Made by a program: the position numbers and the translations under genes. From Adineta vaga (taxonomy: Eukaryota > Rotifera), in assembly GCA_021613535.1 (NCBI GenBank), contig CP075493.1, positions 13,020,001 through 13,084,000 on the forward strand: DNA of 64,000 bases. Reading direction: 5' to 3'. Under the pieces are notes generated by a model. The model was not told the DNA's origin and searched no databases. It saw only the letters and a program-made list of their open reading frames with translations. This document shows, in pieces, positions 34,069 to 45,500 of the stretch. Positions within the stretch are counted from its first letter, which is position 1, and each line of letters starts with the position of its first letter.

Positions 34069-34609
34069 ATGCCCTTATATGAGATTGAACATCCAACGGC
34101 ACTACTTAGTATGCAACAAAAAGAACAGATGTGTAAAGAGATCACACGTATTCATTGTACTGTAACTGGTGCCTTACCTACCTTTGTCAATGTTGTATTT
34201 CGTACGACTGATGAGAATGTAAGTTGATACGTAAATATTTTCTTTTACTTGTTCTTTTTTCCTTCGTCATCAAAAAAATAAGGTTGAATTTGTTAATAAT
34301 AAGCTTCGTCATAAAGCACGAATTTTTGGTCACATTCGAGCTGGTCGATCGGCAGCATCGAAGGAATCATTAATAAACCAGATAAATGATGCATGGATGT
34401 CAATTGTAGGCGAACGTTGTCACCTTATTGGTTTGGAGGAAGTGAATGCAGAAAATGCTGCCGAAGATGGTATCATGGTTCCTGCAGCTGGAAAGGAAAT
34501 GGAATGGTTAGCAAAAAATAAAAAGACATTTGAAGAGCGTGCTGAAAAAGGTGAAGAAACATCACAAGATCTTCTCGCTGATCTCAAGGTTATGCAAATC
34601 AAATCATAG
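34069..34609 (+). CDS. Fungal-type tautomerase (Tautomerase_3) family enzyme
   Basis: Two exons, 34069-34218 and 34283-34609, phase 0 (GAGAAT|gtaagt ... aataag|GTT), 158 residues. The product starts MPLYEIEHP: after Met removal Pro becomes residue 1, the catalytic base of the tautomerase superfamily. The pattern LSMQQKEQMCKEITRIHC, then VNVVF, GHIRAGRSA and WMSIVGERC fits the Tautomerase_3 group (cis-3-chloroacrylate dehalogenase-like). Arg residues in the GHIRAGR loop are plausible substrate binders. The C-terminal helix (EWLAKNKKTFEERAEKGEE) is typical too. This family is common in fungi and bacteria and rare in animals, so horizontal acquisition followed by intron gain is plausible. The natural substrate is unknown. 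Confidence 0.8.
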
Positions 34610-35170
34610 AATTTTATTCTCTACTAACTACCTCTTTAACAATCGATATGTTATGATAGTATTTGCTTTATGATTATGTTAGTTTATATCTACAACAAGG
34701 CTCAATTCAGTCTTTTTTCATAATAAATTTTGCGTTAACATTTCATTCACACACATCCAGGTATAGTCACATTCTCATTCCTACACTCAAGAAACAATTT
34801 AGGGATTTGATTTTTGTTCTAACTTGAAATAAAAGCTTGCAAGTGTAAAATCAAGAACAATTCAATTTTGTAGGGAGAAAACATTATATACTTAGCAGCA
34901 TATTAAATGGTATGAGAATTCATTCTCATTCTATCAGTTTTCAATCGACAAAATTCAAAAGTGAGAAGAAAACGAAAGATATTCGCTTTACGTTTCAGAG
35001 AAATCTGATAGTTCATGAGAGAATGTCAGTAAGTTAAAAACACGCAGTTTTTTATCGTTCACGAATAGAATTTCTCTAATTTTCGGTCGAATATTTTTTA
35101 TTACTTTGTGTTAAAATTCGTGTTATTTACTCATGTTTCTGTCCTACAGATTGTGAATTACATAAATGTC
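34610..35170. other. Intergenic, no gene recognised
   Basis: 3' flank of the tautomerase gene with an aataaa-type signal near 34722. No further support for a gene. Confidence 0.45.
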
Positions 35171-35780
35171 GCTCAATCAAAATTCTCAGTCTTATGATCA
35201 AATGTTCCAGGCCAGTACGTCACAAAGAGGAGATGCAGCACATATTCGACAAATCGATATGACAACAGTGGCAAAACGATGCTTGCAAAGGGAGAACGAC
35301 CATTTGTTAATTCGATAATTCATGATAAATCAAGTGAACATGATCCAAGATTCGATCCAGGATTAGAAACACTGAAAAGTAAATCTGGTTGTTAATGAAC
35401 GTGCTATTTTTTTATCAAATGATTCTCCTTTTCTATAATCAAAACGATTATTTTTTTTTCTTTACCTCATATTCAAGGTTGTGGATGAGAGTGTGTGATA
35501 AAAAAAGTCACATAAAATAGTGATCAATTTCATATATCCAGAAAAATAAATATTAATTCAATTACATAATATTTGTAACGGTCATTTACCGATGTAACCT
35601 GCCTTTAAGATACTAACAATCGCACACCATCTTGAACCTCGACAAAACGGTAGACATCACACTAGTATGGACATATATTGGAGAATGATCGAACGTTTTA
35701 ATCTTATGGAATTAAAGATGACATGACACTTGGTGTACAACTTACCAATAGCGCAGTACCTTTCTACGATTAGGCTTATG
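35167..35780 (+). pseudogene. Decayed gene of unknown family
   Basis: An ATG frame at 35167 reads about 50 residues (MSLNQNSQSYDQMFQAST...) and stops. A second frame overlaps it and continues with GERPFVNSIIHDKSSEHDP and FDPGLETLKSKSG. This looks like a one-base shift near 35275-35290 in a formerly continuous sequence. Near 35612-35760 a frame with LEPRQNGRHHTSMDIYWRM and LGVQLTNSAVPFYD follows, again broken. The pieces look protein-like in order and composition, but I cannot name the family. A spliced, partly working gene is not excluded. Confidence 0.4.
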
Positions 35781-35983
35781 GGCACAACATTTTATAATAT
35801 AACTCAACGAAACAAGAGTGCTTGTAAGGACTGATGGAACAATCGCCATAACTTACTCTTCATTGTGCCGTTTGTAGCAAAGTTTCATATTAATCAACAC
35901 GGTTTTGCATTAGACGACGACTTAATATACTGAAGAGCGATAAGCATGAAAATTACGTGCACGATGACAGTAATTGAATTTAA

Positions 35984-37157
35984 TCAAAATAAGATAAGAT
36001 ATAACAAAAACATGATATGGAAAAGTGTCATATTATTTTTTTTTTGAACTGTATTTAATGGTGCTGCTGGAATCTTTTGTAGTGTAATAGAGTTGTTTGC
36101 ATCCAATCGAGTTATTGTACTGAACATCTGTGGACGTGTTGATAAACAATAAAAGACTATTCGAATCCGACGAAGAAGCGCTTCTCGAAACACTGCGCCT
36201 GCCAATGTGTACAGGTAGAAAGGAAGCTGAAAAAAGAACACTATTTTATTCGATATAGAAAGAAGTGACTGAATTTACCGCAACACCGACGAAATTGAAT
36301 ATAAAAACATATTGAAAAATAACAGATTCAATAGCTCGTCGTTCAGAACTTTTAGAAACATTTGCTGTGATCGTCGAATAGATTTTCTGTATACCAGCAG
36401 GAGAATTGCAGAAAGTGAGAAGAAAAACTTGTGTAAACATTAGAAGAGTAATGGCCGACTGTGTTCTGACCATTCGTCGTTGACTTTTCGTTGAACCTGT
36501 TGGTTGTCCTTGTTCAATTCGATTTAGATTTCGCTTGATATTGTACACAGTAAGTGATCCAAATATTAACATAATCGCACATGGTATAAGAACAAATAGA
36601 GTTAAATGAAGAAAATCATTAAAATACGAACACACGCCACTCATTGGACTACATCCACTTCGTTCACTTTTCTGATTCGCTATATAACAATAAAATATTT
36701 GAGAATAACAAAGAAATATGACGACAGGTGTTATTATGATGACACGATAGACATTTTTCATCGATGACCAATTACGATAGTTGACATTTGTACAACTGTT
36801 TAACCACCTTTCCACAGAAAGAAAAGAAGTGAATAGAGCTGAACAGCTGTATGAACTGAAAAGTGTTACTATAAAAAGTTTACATATTGCATCGTAACGT
36901 GCAGTTATATCAAGTCCAAATGAACTTAAAAATCGAGTCGGTAAACCGGAAATCAGAACTATACTTGCAGCGATAGATGAAGCTAGAAAGATCCGAGAAC
37001 AAGGAGTCTTTTTCAATTCTTGATCAGTTCCAAAAATGACAATATTCAATGTAACACCAACAGATCCTAGTAGGAAAATAACAAGACTACCATAACGATT
37101 GGTATTCAACGATAATAAAGAAAGTTGATTAGTGAAGGCTGTACCATTCGATGACAT
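35984..37157 (-). CDS. Rhodopsin-like 7TM receptor
   Basis: Two exons, 36279-37157 (293 codons) and 35984-36226, joined in phase 0 by a 52-nt intron (GTTGCG|gtaaat ... ttttcag|CTT), giving 373 residues. Reading on without splicing would stop in TM7. Spliced, TM7 reads FIFNFVGVALPFYLYTLAG, with LPFYLY near the NPxxY position. Seven helices are visible. ERW stands at the DRY position after TM3. N-terminal NGT is a glycosylation sequon. CKLF at the start of TM3 and CSYF in loop 2 offer the usual disulfide. The third loop is basic (KRNLNRIEQGQPTGSTKSQRRM). It is a peptide-receptor-like orphan, not closely similar to the tandem pair at 10-13 kb. Confidence 0.85.
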
Positions 37158-37280
37158 ACTTTACTTGTATGAGAAGATATTCTGTAGAAGAAAATAATAT
37201 AAAAAATGCTTTTATTCGTAAGAAAGAAAAAGTCTACGTGAGAAGAGAAATCTTCTTTTTTGTGATAAAAGACAATGAAT

Positions 37281-37370
37281 TGAACTATAGCATAAAAAAG
37301 TCAAAATTTACTTCTACTTTTTTTTTGAATTATAGCATAAAAAAGTCAAAAGTTACTTCTACTTTTTTTC
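37281..37370 (+). repeat. 45-bp direct tandem repeat, two copies
   Basis: Two adjacent copies, about 37281-37325 and 37326-37370, share tatagcataaaaaagtcaaa and cttctactttttt with a few substitutions. The repeat lies upstream of the 7TM gene (minus strand), within its likely promoter region. Confidence 0.8.
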
Positions 37371-38551
37371 TCTACGTCCTGATACTATATCATATGTATA
37401 AAATTTGTGCGACAAAACATATTCAATTATAATGCAAATAATATTTCTCATCATTCGAAAGGAGAAGAAATTATGCTAATAAACACTTGGATAGGTATTC
37501 ATCAATTTATGTTGCTTTTTTTTGACGCATTAGTTTTTTCTCAAGGTTTCTCAAGTATAAATATTTGATGTCATCGTTTTGATCGAAATTCAAAAAAAAA
37601 TGTTTCTGACAATGCAACGCATCAACATTATCATCTATTTAGCCTTTAGATTAGAGCTGTGTTTGATGTTTTGTTGACGTAGAATGTGTTACTAATCTCT
37701 CGTGTCTAGATTATAGGATCGTATCGCATTGAATATGAATTCACTACGAGAAGGCAGAGAGCAAAAGTGTAGACAGTCAGCTAAGCAGCTTAATATGCTA
37801 TACTTGTTAATAGTTTTTTACCCTTGGAAAATACTTCTCTTCAGTTGACAAATACGAAAAAAGACATTTAAATAGACTCAACAAATCAAAGAAGTTGTAT
37901 TTATATTTTAAAGCGAGAAAATATTTATTTGTGAAATAATTTTCATGTAAGTTAGTTCTGTAAATGACAACAGTATAATTATTTTTATGCTTGAAGATGT
38001 ATGATAAAAAGTGTTCATTAATGTGAAATATGGTTTGTTCGTTTTGATGTATTATAAAAAAGATCGTTATTAGCTTTAGTATTCTCTTTTCCGTTTCCGA
38101 TTAGATGATGAAATTTTTCGAGTTATAAGATTGTCAATGTAGGTGTGAATATTACTAATCATGATTATTATACATCCCATCATTTTGAGATGATGTTCGA
38201 CTTCACATTGGCTTATACTTTTGTTTGATTTTCAGTAGATAAGAAAAAAACATCTTTTGTGAAGTTATTGGCTCATTTAATTAATATAACTAAGCGGCGA
38301 AGAGGTTCTCTCAGCACGGTACAATTCATCGTCCACAATATACTTATTTTCTTGTGTTCCCTAAACATGTTTAACTATCTATCACAGAATGTCTTCTTTA
38401 CATTTTTGGTACTTGATGATTTGATAAAAGCGTCCATTGCCTTGAAGAGACATATGAGAAAAGTGGATAGCATCAATGTACATTTGTCTCTTCGAACTAA
38501 TAATGAATAAGAAAGTTTTATTTATTTTTTTACAGTGGAAAAAAAATTATA
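37371..38551. other. Intergenic, no gene recognised
   Basis: An 83-residue frame at 38259-38510 (+) has no recognisable motif. The rest is AT-rich without support for a gene. Confidence 0.4.
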
Positions 38552-39913
38552 TCAATCAATGATAACAGGAAATTTTTGAATTCGATGATTTTCTGAATCA
38601 ACAACGTAAATATTACCTTGTCGATCAAAGGATAAATCACAGGGAAAGTGAAGCTGAGTATTTCCATTTCCAGCTTCATCTTGACCAGCAATTGTATGAC
38701 CTTCTATTGCACCTGGTGACCAACGCATTATCTTATGACTCGACGAATCTGATATGTAGATATTATCCTGATGATCAATAATCACACTTGATACAAGAAT
38801 CGGTAAATTAGGATGTTCTATAGGAACTTGTCCATGAGCAACGAGAACACCATGCGTTGCATTTCTTATCCATTTCATCACTCGACCATTGTGAAAATCT
38901 GCTACATAAACTGTAAAATATTGATCGACAAAGATGTAACTGGGACCATAGAGATTATTCAATCCATTCCCTTCTTCAGTTCCACCTGCTACTATAATTC
39001 CATTCGTATCACCATATTTGTATCGTTTCACCACATAACTGTGTCGTTCAGAAATATACAGATCTCCATTTTTATCCATCGATAAACCCCAACAATCAAT
39101 AGTAATCATCATTTTCTTCGGATCTTGTTTATTTCGAAGAGACCATTGCATGACACGTTGATTATGATAATCACAAACGACGAGAAAATCTTTTTTCTTA
39201 TCAGGAATTGCATCTGTCGGTTCATTCAATCGATTTAGTTCATTTCCATGTCCATTTCCGCCCGCAACAACTTCACCATTCTCTCCATCGAATTTCCATT
39301 TTACAATACGATGATTTTGACGATCAGCTATATAAACATTTTGATCATCATCATCAACATAGATACTATGAGGACCATTCAATTGATTTAATTCGTCTCC
39401 CGCTTGATTACCTCCAGCAATTGTCAATCCCTCTTGTTTCCATGTTGTATTAATATCAATAATAAATGAAGGAAGTATTTGTTCTATGAAAAAAGGATTA
39501 TACGTTATTCATTTTTAAACCAAAGAAAAAAACACGAGATTATTTCTTTTATTACCTGTTGTTAATTGAATTTCTGTATTTGTCATTTCGGCTGTTGTTG
39601 TATATTCAATAGATGTTCTTTTCGTTTTAACAATAATTAGTGGAATTATTACAATTAAGATTAGAACAACAATGATGATTATTATCCATAATAATTTTCT
39701 TCTCCGAAAATATTCGCAGCTATAGAATTAGTAATTTCTGATAGATATGAATAATATCTCAATTCAAAACAATATACATACATTGTTCTTGATCGTACTA
39801 TAGTCGAATCATCTGCTTCAGACTGAAATAAAAAATAAAGATTAATTTATGTTATTTTTCTCGTTCTCAATAGGAAAAATTACATTTGAAATGCCAATTC
39901 TATTACTGCTCAT
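38552..39913 (-). CDS. Type II membrane protein with extracellular NHL beta-propeller
   Basis: Four exons that join in frame: 39884-39913 (10 codons), 39782-39822, 39556-39719 and 38552-39483, 388 residues. The cytoplasmic N-terminus (MSSNRIGISN, then CEYFRRRK) is followed by one helix, LLWIIIIIVVLILIVIIPLI (about residues 33-52). A short Thr-rich stalk follows, then about six NHL repeats from TIAGGNQAGDELNQL to the end. Repeat motifs are P-DIFVD, IYVADFHNGRVMKW and IYVVDSENHRIQKF. Exon order, the phase-2 intron before the Cys preceding the TM helix, and the phase-1 intron before the propeller are the same as in the gene at 1.0-2.7 kb, so the two are paralogues. A surface-exposed binding propeller is the likely role. 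Confidence 0.88.
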
Positions 39914-40570
39914 ATGTGTAGCTTGTTAAAAAAGATTTGAAACTGATTCATTTAAAAGCTTTTCCATTCTTTTCAGATAAATTATAATTGTAGAACATAT
40001 GTATCAAATAAAATCCTCTACTTATAATGATATTTACACATATGACCTTTTATTTTTTTAATTTTACGTAGGTTTCAGAAGCGATTGAAAGTCAGCGCTT
40101 TTTAAGAGGAAAGAAAGTTTGATACAGAATTGATTAGCGAGGATTATTCAGAGAATTGTCAAACTGTTAGCTGATCTGTATAATACATCATTGTATAATA
40201 TGTAATCGTTCAAAATATAATTTGAATTGAAATATTATTTATTCTATGATTTTTGCTGATGCAATATACCAAACAAGACATTGATTTAGTGAAAGAATTT
40301 ATATACTGCGAAACAGAACGATGTCATGATTAATAATACTCATGTCCAGACCAACTGATTATAATTTTATTTCGAGTTTGCAATATGATGATTGTGATAA
40401 AGAGATAAAATAAGTAAAACAATCCTTTTGCTTACGATTTTTTTCTTTAGATAAAATGCGAGTAGTCAACATAGTTAGAATACTATTATCTTGACTATGT
40501 GTTGTTCTTTCTCTTTTCTATTGCGTATGTTTTATTTCAGTGATAGTTTGAAGTCATTTTTTTTAGATAA
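39914..40570. other. Intergenic, divergent promoter region
   Basis: Lies between the starts of the NHL gene (-) and the dioxygenase (+), so it probably holds both promoters. An acceptor-like ttttttag just before the ATG at 40571 suggests a 5' UTR intron in the dioxygenase gene. Confidence 0.45.
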
Positions 40571-41756
40571 ATGTTATCCGAAGAATCGGTTTACGTCCAA
40601 TTGGGACCACGGAAATGGAAATTGGGAGGTGAATGTTTAAAGTTGTTGGAATCATGTAACCAATGTTTAGAAGCTGAAGACGTAGGTCTAGCTTTAAGAA
40701 ATCAATTGAATGAAAAAGGCTATATTTATTTAAAACATTTCTTACCAGAAGAGGATGTACTGAAAGCAAGAGCTACAGGTAATTCAAAAACAAACAAAAG
40801 ATATTAAACTGAATTGTTTTCGTTTCAGTTCTGGAATATATTCAAAATCTGAATGATACAGGTGTACTGAAAAAATCAGTATTTGCTTCAACGTATATGG
40901 ATGGTATCTTATCCATTGGTTGTGATGTTGGATGTATTCCATTTATGGAAGGAAAAAATCCTGTTACCAGTCATGCAGCGGTATTAAATATTATTGAAAA
41001 TCCTAAATTATATGATATTTTTACCAGCATTTTCCATGGTGTACATCCGGTTACATTTGATTATAAATGGTTAAGAGGTATGCACCAAGGTGGCAATACT
41101 GGTTGTCATATGGATAGAGTTTATATGAATCGTGGATCTTCTCAATTATTAACATGTTGGATTCCATTGGATAATTTAACGTTGGATATGAGTGTTTTAG
41201 CAGTTTTAGAAGGTAGCCATCGAATAGATAGAATAGATGATAATGGATATACAAAATTACAAAGTACCTATGCGAATATGGATGTTGATAGAGATCAATT
41301 ACAAGGAACTGGCTGGTTTACAGAAGATCCAATGGAATTCTATTACTTAAATGAAATGCCTGAAAGGAAAAATACAGTTGAGCGTTCATTAACTCCTTCA
41401 GAACCTATTTGGAAAACAACAGGTAATTCGAAATAGGATTGTGCAACCTGAAATATTTGATCTATTTCTTTTCTAATTTTATAGCTTTCTCAGCTGGTGA
41501 TATTCTAATTTTTACGATGCGTACTATTCATATGTCATCCATTAATTTAACGAACAAACTACGTCTTTCTTGTGATACACGTTGGCAACCTTCGAATGAA
41601 CCAATAGATCCTAGATTTGGTCAACAGGAAACGAGTATTCCATTGGGTCATACTGAATTGAAATTCGGTCTTTATGCCAAGAACGATGATACAATAGAAG
41701 ATGGAAAAACAACAATGGAGCAATGGCGAAATAAATGGGGTTTTCCAATGAAATGA
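40571..41756 (+). CDS. Phytanoyl-CoA dioxygenase (PhyH) family oxygenase
   Basis: Three exons, 40571-40778, 40829-41422 and 41485-41756, both introns phase 1, 357 residues. The double-stranded beta-helix core shows the 2-His-1-carboxylate iron site: HMD in GGNTGCHMDRVYM, and the distal His in MRTIHMSSINLTN. The 2-oxoglutarate-binding Arg is in LRLSCDTRWQ. LLTCWIPLDNLTLDMSVLAVLEGSH is the typical PhyH strand pair. The family hydroxylates small molecules with Fe(II) and 2-oxoglutarate. No peroxisomal C-terminal SKL is present (the end is GFPMK) and no N-terminal PTS2 is seen, so it is more likely a cytosolic PhyH-like enzyme than true phytanoyl-CoA hydroxylase. Such PhyH proteins are also common in bacteria and fungi. 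Confidence 0.88.
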
Positions 41757-42590
41757 GATGTAGACGGGATATCATAACACTTTCATATATGCTTTTGATC
41801 CATAAATAGGTTGGTAACGTTTTGTTCGCTTAATGTATAAACTTAAGCTTGTTTTGCTTATTGATGATGAAGCATTCGATCATTCATGCCTGTAACATTG
41901 ACTATAGTCAAAGACTATATTCCAAGAAGAATTTGTATATGAGTTGCGTCATCTCTCTAATTTAAGTGAATATCGACAGAGAAAAGGTAAATAACCATCA
42001 TCATACGTCAGTGGTGAATTTTCAAATAGATTTTCTATGGGTACTTCTCATCGTGAATATATTCGCACGACGTTGTGTACATATACTTGATGGAATGAAT
42101 GGTTACGATATACTTCAAAACAATGAAGGAGTATAAGTGTAAATTAAAGATCACACCTATGTCTACATATATCCTTAGGAAATCATAAGATCGAAAACTG
42201 CAAACACTTTCAGTTCCGTGAATCTTACAGTAAAATACAAAATGATTGAGAGTGATCTGCTCGATTCATTTTATGATATTTATAACGTGTATTAGGTAAG
42301 CAGAACAAATGCATATTTGCTTTACGGCAAATAATATCAGTGCAAATAATCATATATTACATTTGTATCTGACAAGAAAAAGGTTTATAAATTCTCGAAC
42401 ACAATCACATCACAAACTTCAAGTACGCAACTGTTACAGATAAGGTGAATAGCAACAGAAACAGCGAAAAAAAACGAATACAACATCTACGTTATATAAC
42501 TGGTTATGTCATCGGTATAGAATATAAATAACTGAGTCTTTTGTGAGATTCAATTATTTTTCTTACATAAATATTGATATTTAGGTGCAA
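41757..42590. other. Intergenic, no gene recognised
   Basis: 3' flank of the dioxygenase and promoter of the ABC transporter. An acceptor-like atttag directly before the ATG suggests a 5' UTR intron for the transporter. Confidence 0.45.
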
Positions 42591-45500
42591 ATGGATAATC
42601 TAGGAGATCGAAAGCAACGACGAAATACATTCGTCAAGGTTTTTGGTGAATATAAAGCTCTGTTGATAAAAATGTTGCTTTTAACCAAACGTAAACGTGG
42701 TCAAACAATTGCTGAAATTCTACTGGCATATTTATTTTTGGCTCTGCTTCTTAGTATGCGTTATCTACTTTCACGTTCCTATAAACCTCCACTTCAAATA
42801 CCATCATTTCATCCATACGAACCTATGTTATTGAATAGTACAAGAGCAAATATGACCTACTATTTTCCTGGTAAATCTTTTTGTTTTATCGTAAAATTGT
42901 ATTCGTTTTCTATATTTATTTAGATAATCCATGCACGACGGCTATTGTAACCAATGCAATGAATAAAATAGCAGAAAAATTGACCGATTTTCCTAATAAC
43001 GGTAAATAAAAATAACAAATACCTTCGTCCTTTTTATTTTCTTTCAAAAAAAAACTTTGAGAATCAGTTCTTTGATATTCTCTACATTGATTTCTTCCAT
43101 ATTTTTGCCAATTCTGTTTCTATAGTGGAAATAATACCAGATCCAATGATATCTTCATTACCACAATCAACAATCGAATCAATCTATGCCTATATTTAAC
43201 CAATATAAATGCATCGTGTACAACGTCATCTCTAATGCCTGATGAAATTCAATATACACTACGAATGCAGGAGTAAGATTTTTATCTCTATGTATAGAAC
43301 GATGATCAATTGCATTTATATACCATGTAGAAATGGTTTGAGTTACTATCGAGCACAACAAGTGAAATTGAATGATAAAGATCTTTTGTGGAAAAGAGCA
43401 CCTGAGGATATTTGTCAAGGTCAGAACAAAAGAAAGAAAATTTGTATTGTCTAGAATGACTTTTTTCATGCATAGATAATTCCACTTGGATCAATTATAC
43501 AACACAATTTTTAGGAGTTCAATATTTTATTGATTTATCAATTATTGAATATGTTACAAAGACCAATCAGACTTCATCGAGTGTTTGTTGATATATAGTA
43601 TCGAAATCTTCGAAGATTGAATATGATTATTTTAGATTCGAATGAACCATTTTGGATGTCCTGAAGTTTATTTAGATATATTACATGGTGGATTTAGTCT
43701 TTTTATTCCATTATTTTATTCAATTATCTATTTAGTAACATTTATTTTAAATGTTGGATATATTGTTGAAGAACGAGCGAATAAAACTAAAGTAAATTTA
43801 TTAGTAATGACAAGAAAGAAAAAGACTATTTTCTTGTCTTCATATAGGAATATTTGCGTATATTTGGACTTCGAACATGGGTGAATAATTTCGTATGGAT
43901 AACACGATCTATGTGCATATATTTAATTTTAACGTGTATTCTAACTGGTTTGAGTGTCACATCTTTATCATCGAATCAAAAGAAAGCAATTTTTAATTAT
44001 GTTCATTGGACAGTTCTATGGACGATTTTCTTTGTTTATTCAATTCAAGTATCAACATTTGCTATTTTCTTTGGTCAATTTTTCAAACGAGGTAAATGCG
44101 AGAGAATATGTTGAACAGAAAATATGGTGTTTTTTTCAGTTTTATTGGCGAAATTATTAGGTATTGTTCTTTGGATCATTACATTCATTGATTTCTATGC
44201 CAATGTTCCGATTGTTCTTCGATATATCTTATGTGTATTTCCAAATACTGGCCTTCTATTTTGCATTCAAATTATGCAACAATTTGAACGTCGAAGTAGT
44301 AAGTGTAGTAATATCAATATCAATCCTAGAAATCAGTTTTTTTTCCTAAGATGGAATTTTAACATTTAAAGAATTGTATTGGAATATATTTGATTATTCG
44401 TTCTTTATTGGATTATATCTTCTTCTTATGTTAATTTATTCAATTATTTATATATTCCTTGCTATTTATATTGAACGTATTAATCCAGGAGAATTTGGTG
44501 TTGCTCAATCGTGGAATTATTTCTTTAAAAAATCTTATTGGAAACCATTGACAATTCAACCGTTGGAAATGTTCAAGACTTCGTCTTACAATGAAAATCA
44601 TTGGATTGAAATGAGTTTAAGAAAGGAAAAGATTCATTCACCAGCATTGATAATTAATCATCTGACAAAAGTAAATCAAAATTGTATGATTGTTCATATT
44701 GATCTTTCCATCGGAAATTGTAGAAATTTGGTAAATTTACTGCTGTTTCTGATTTATCATTAGAATTTTATCGCGGAGAAGTATGTTCATTGTTGGGACA
44801 TAATGGTGCAGGAAAAACAACAACGACATTTATTCTTGTTGGTGAGTTCGTCTAAGACGTGTGAAGAATTGAATAGTTTCATTTGATTTTAAGGAATGCT
44901 GGAAGCAACAACAGGAAATGTGACAATTGAAGGTTTAGACAATCAAATATATATTGAAGAAGTTCGACAAAATCTTGGCTTTTGTCCACAATATGGTATG
45001 AAAAATCAATGAACAATAATCTATCATCTTCGATTTCTTGTTGTATAGATATTCTTTATGATGAATTATCTGTTGAAGAACATCTGCAATTAATTGCTAA
45101 AGTAAGAAATCAAAATGAAGTCAAAGGAATGCAATTGATATTTAGATGCGTCATATGAGTGAACAAACAATGAAAGAATCAATTGAAACAATTCTACAAT
45201 TAGTAAGTTTAAGTAATGATCGAAATACTTTATCGAAGAATCTATCTGGTGGAATGAAACGTCGTCTATCGATTGGTATTTCATTAATCAATGATCCAAA
45301 AGTAAAAATAATAATTCAATGACTTCATTTCTCGTCTTATATTTATTTGAAAGGTAATTATTCTTGATGAACCAACCAGTGGAATAGGTAAACTGAATTG
45401 ATCGACAAACAACATATATAATACTCAATTGTTGTTTTACAGATCCATATAATCGTCGTCTTATTTGGACAATTATACAAAAGCTGAAAGGAACGGGTAG

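Noticed and set aside
38259-38510. 83-codon open frame on the plus strand as a gene
   Set aside because: No recognisable motif, promoter or splice context; chance frame in AT-rich DNA.
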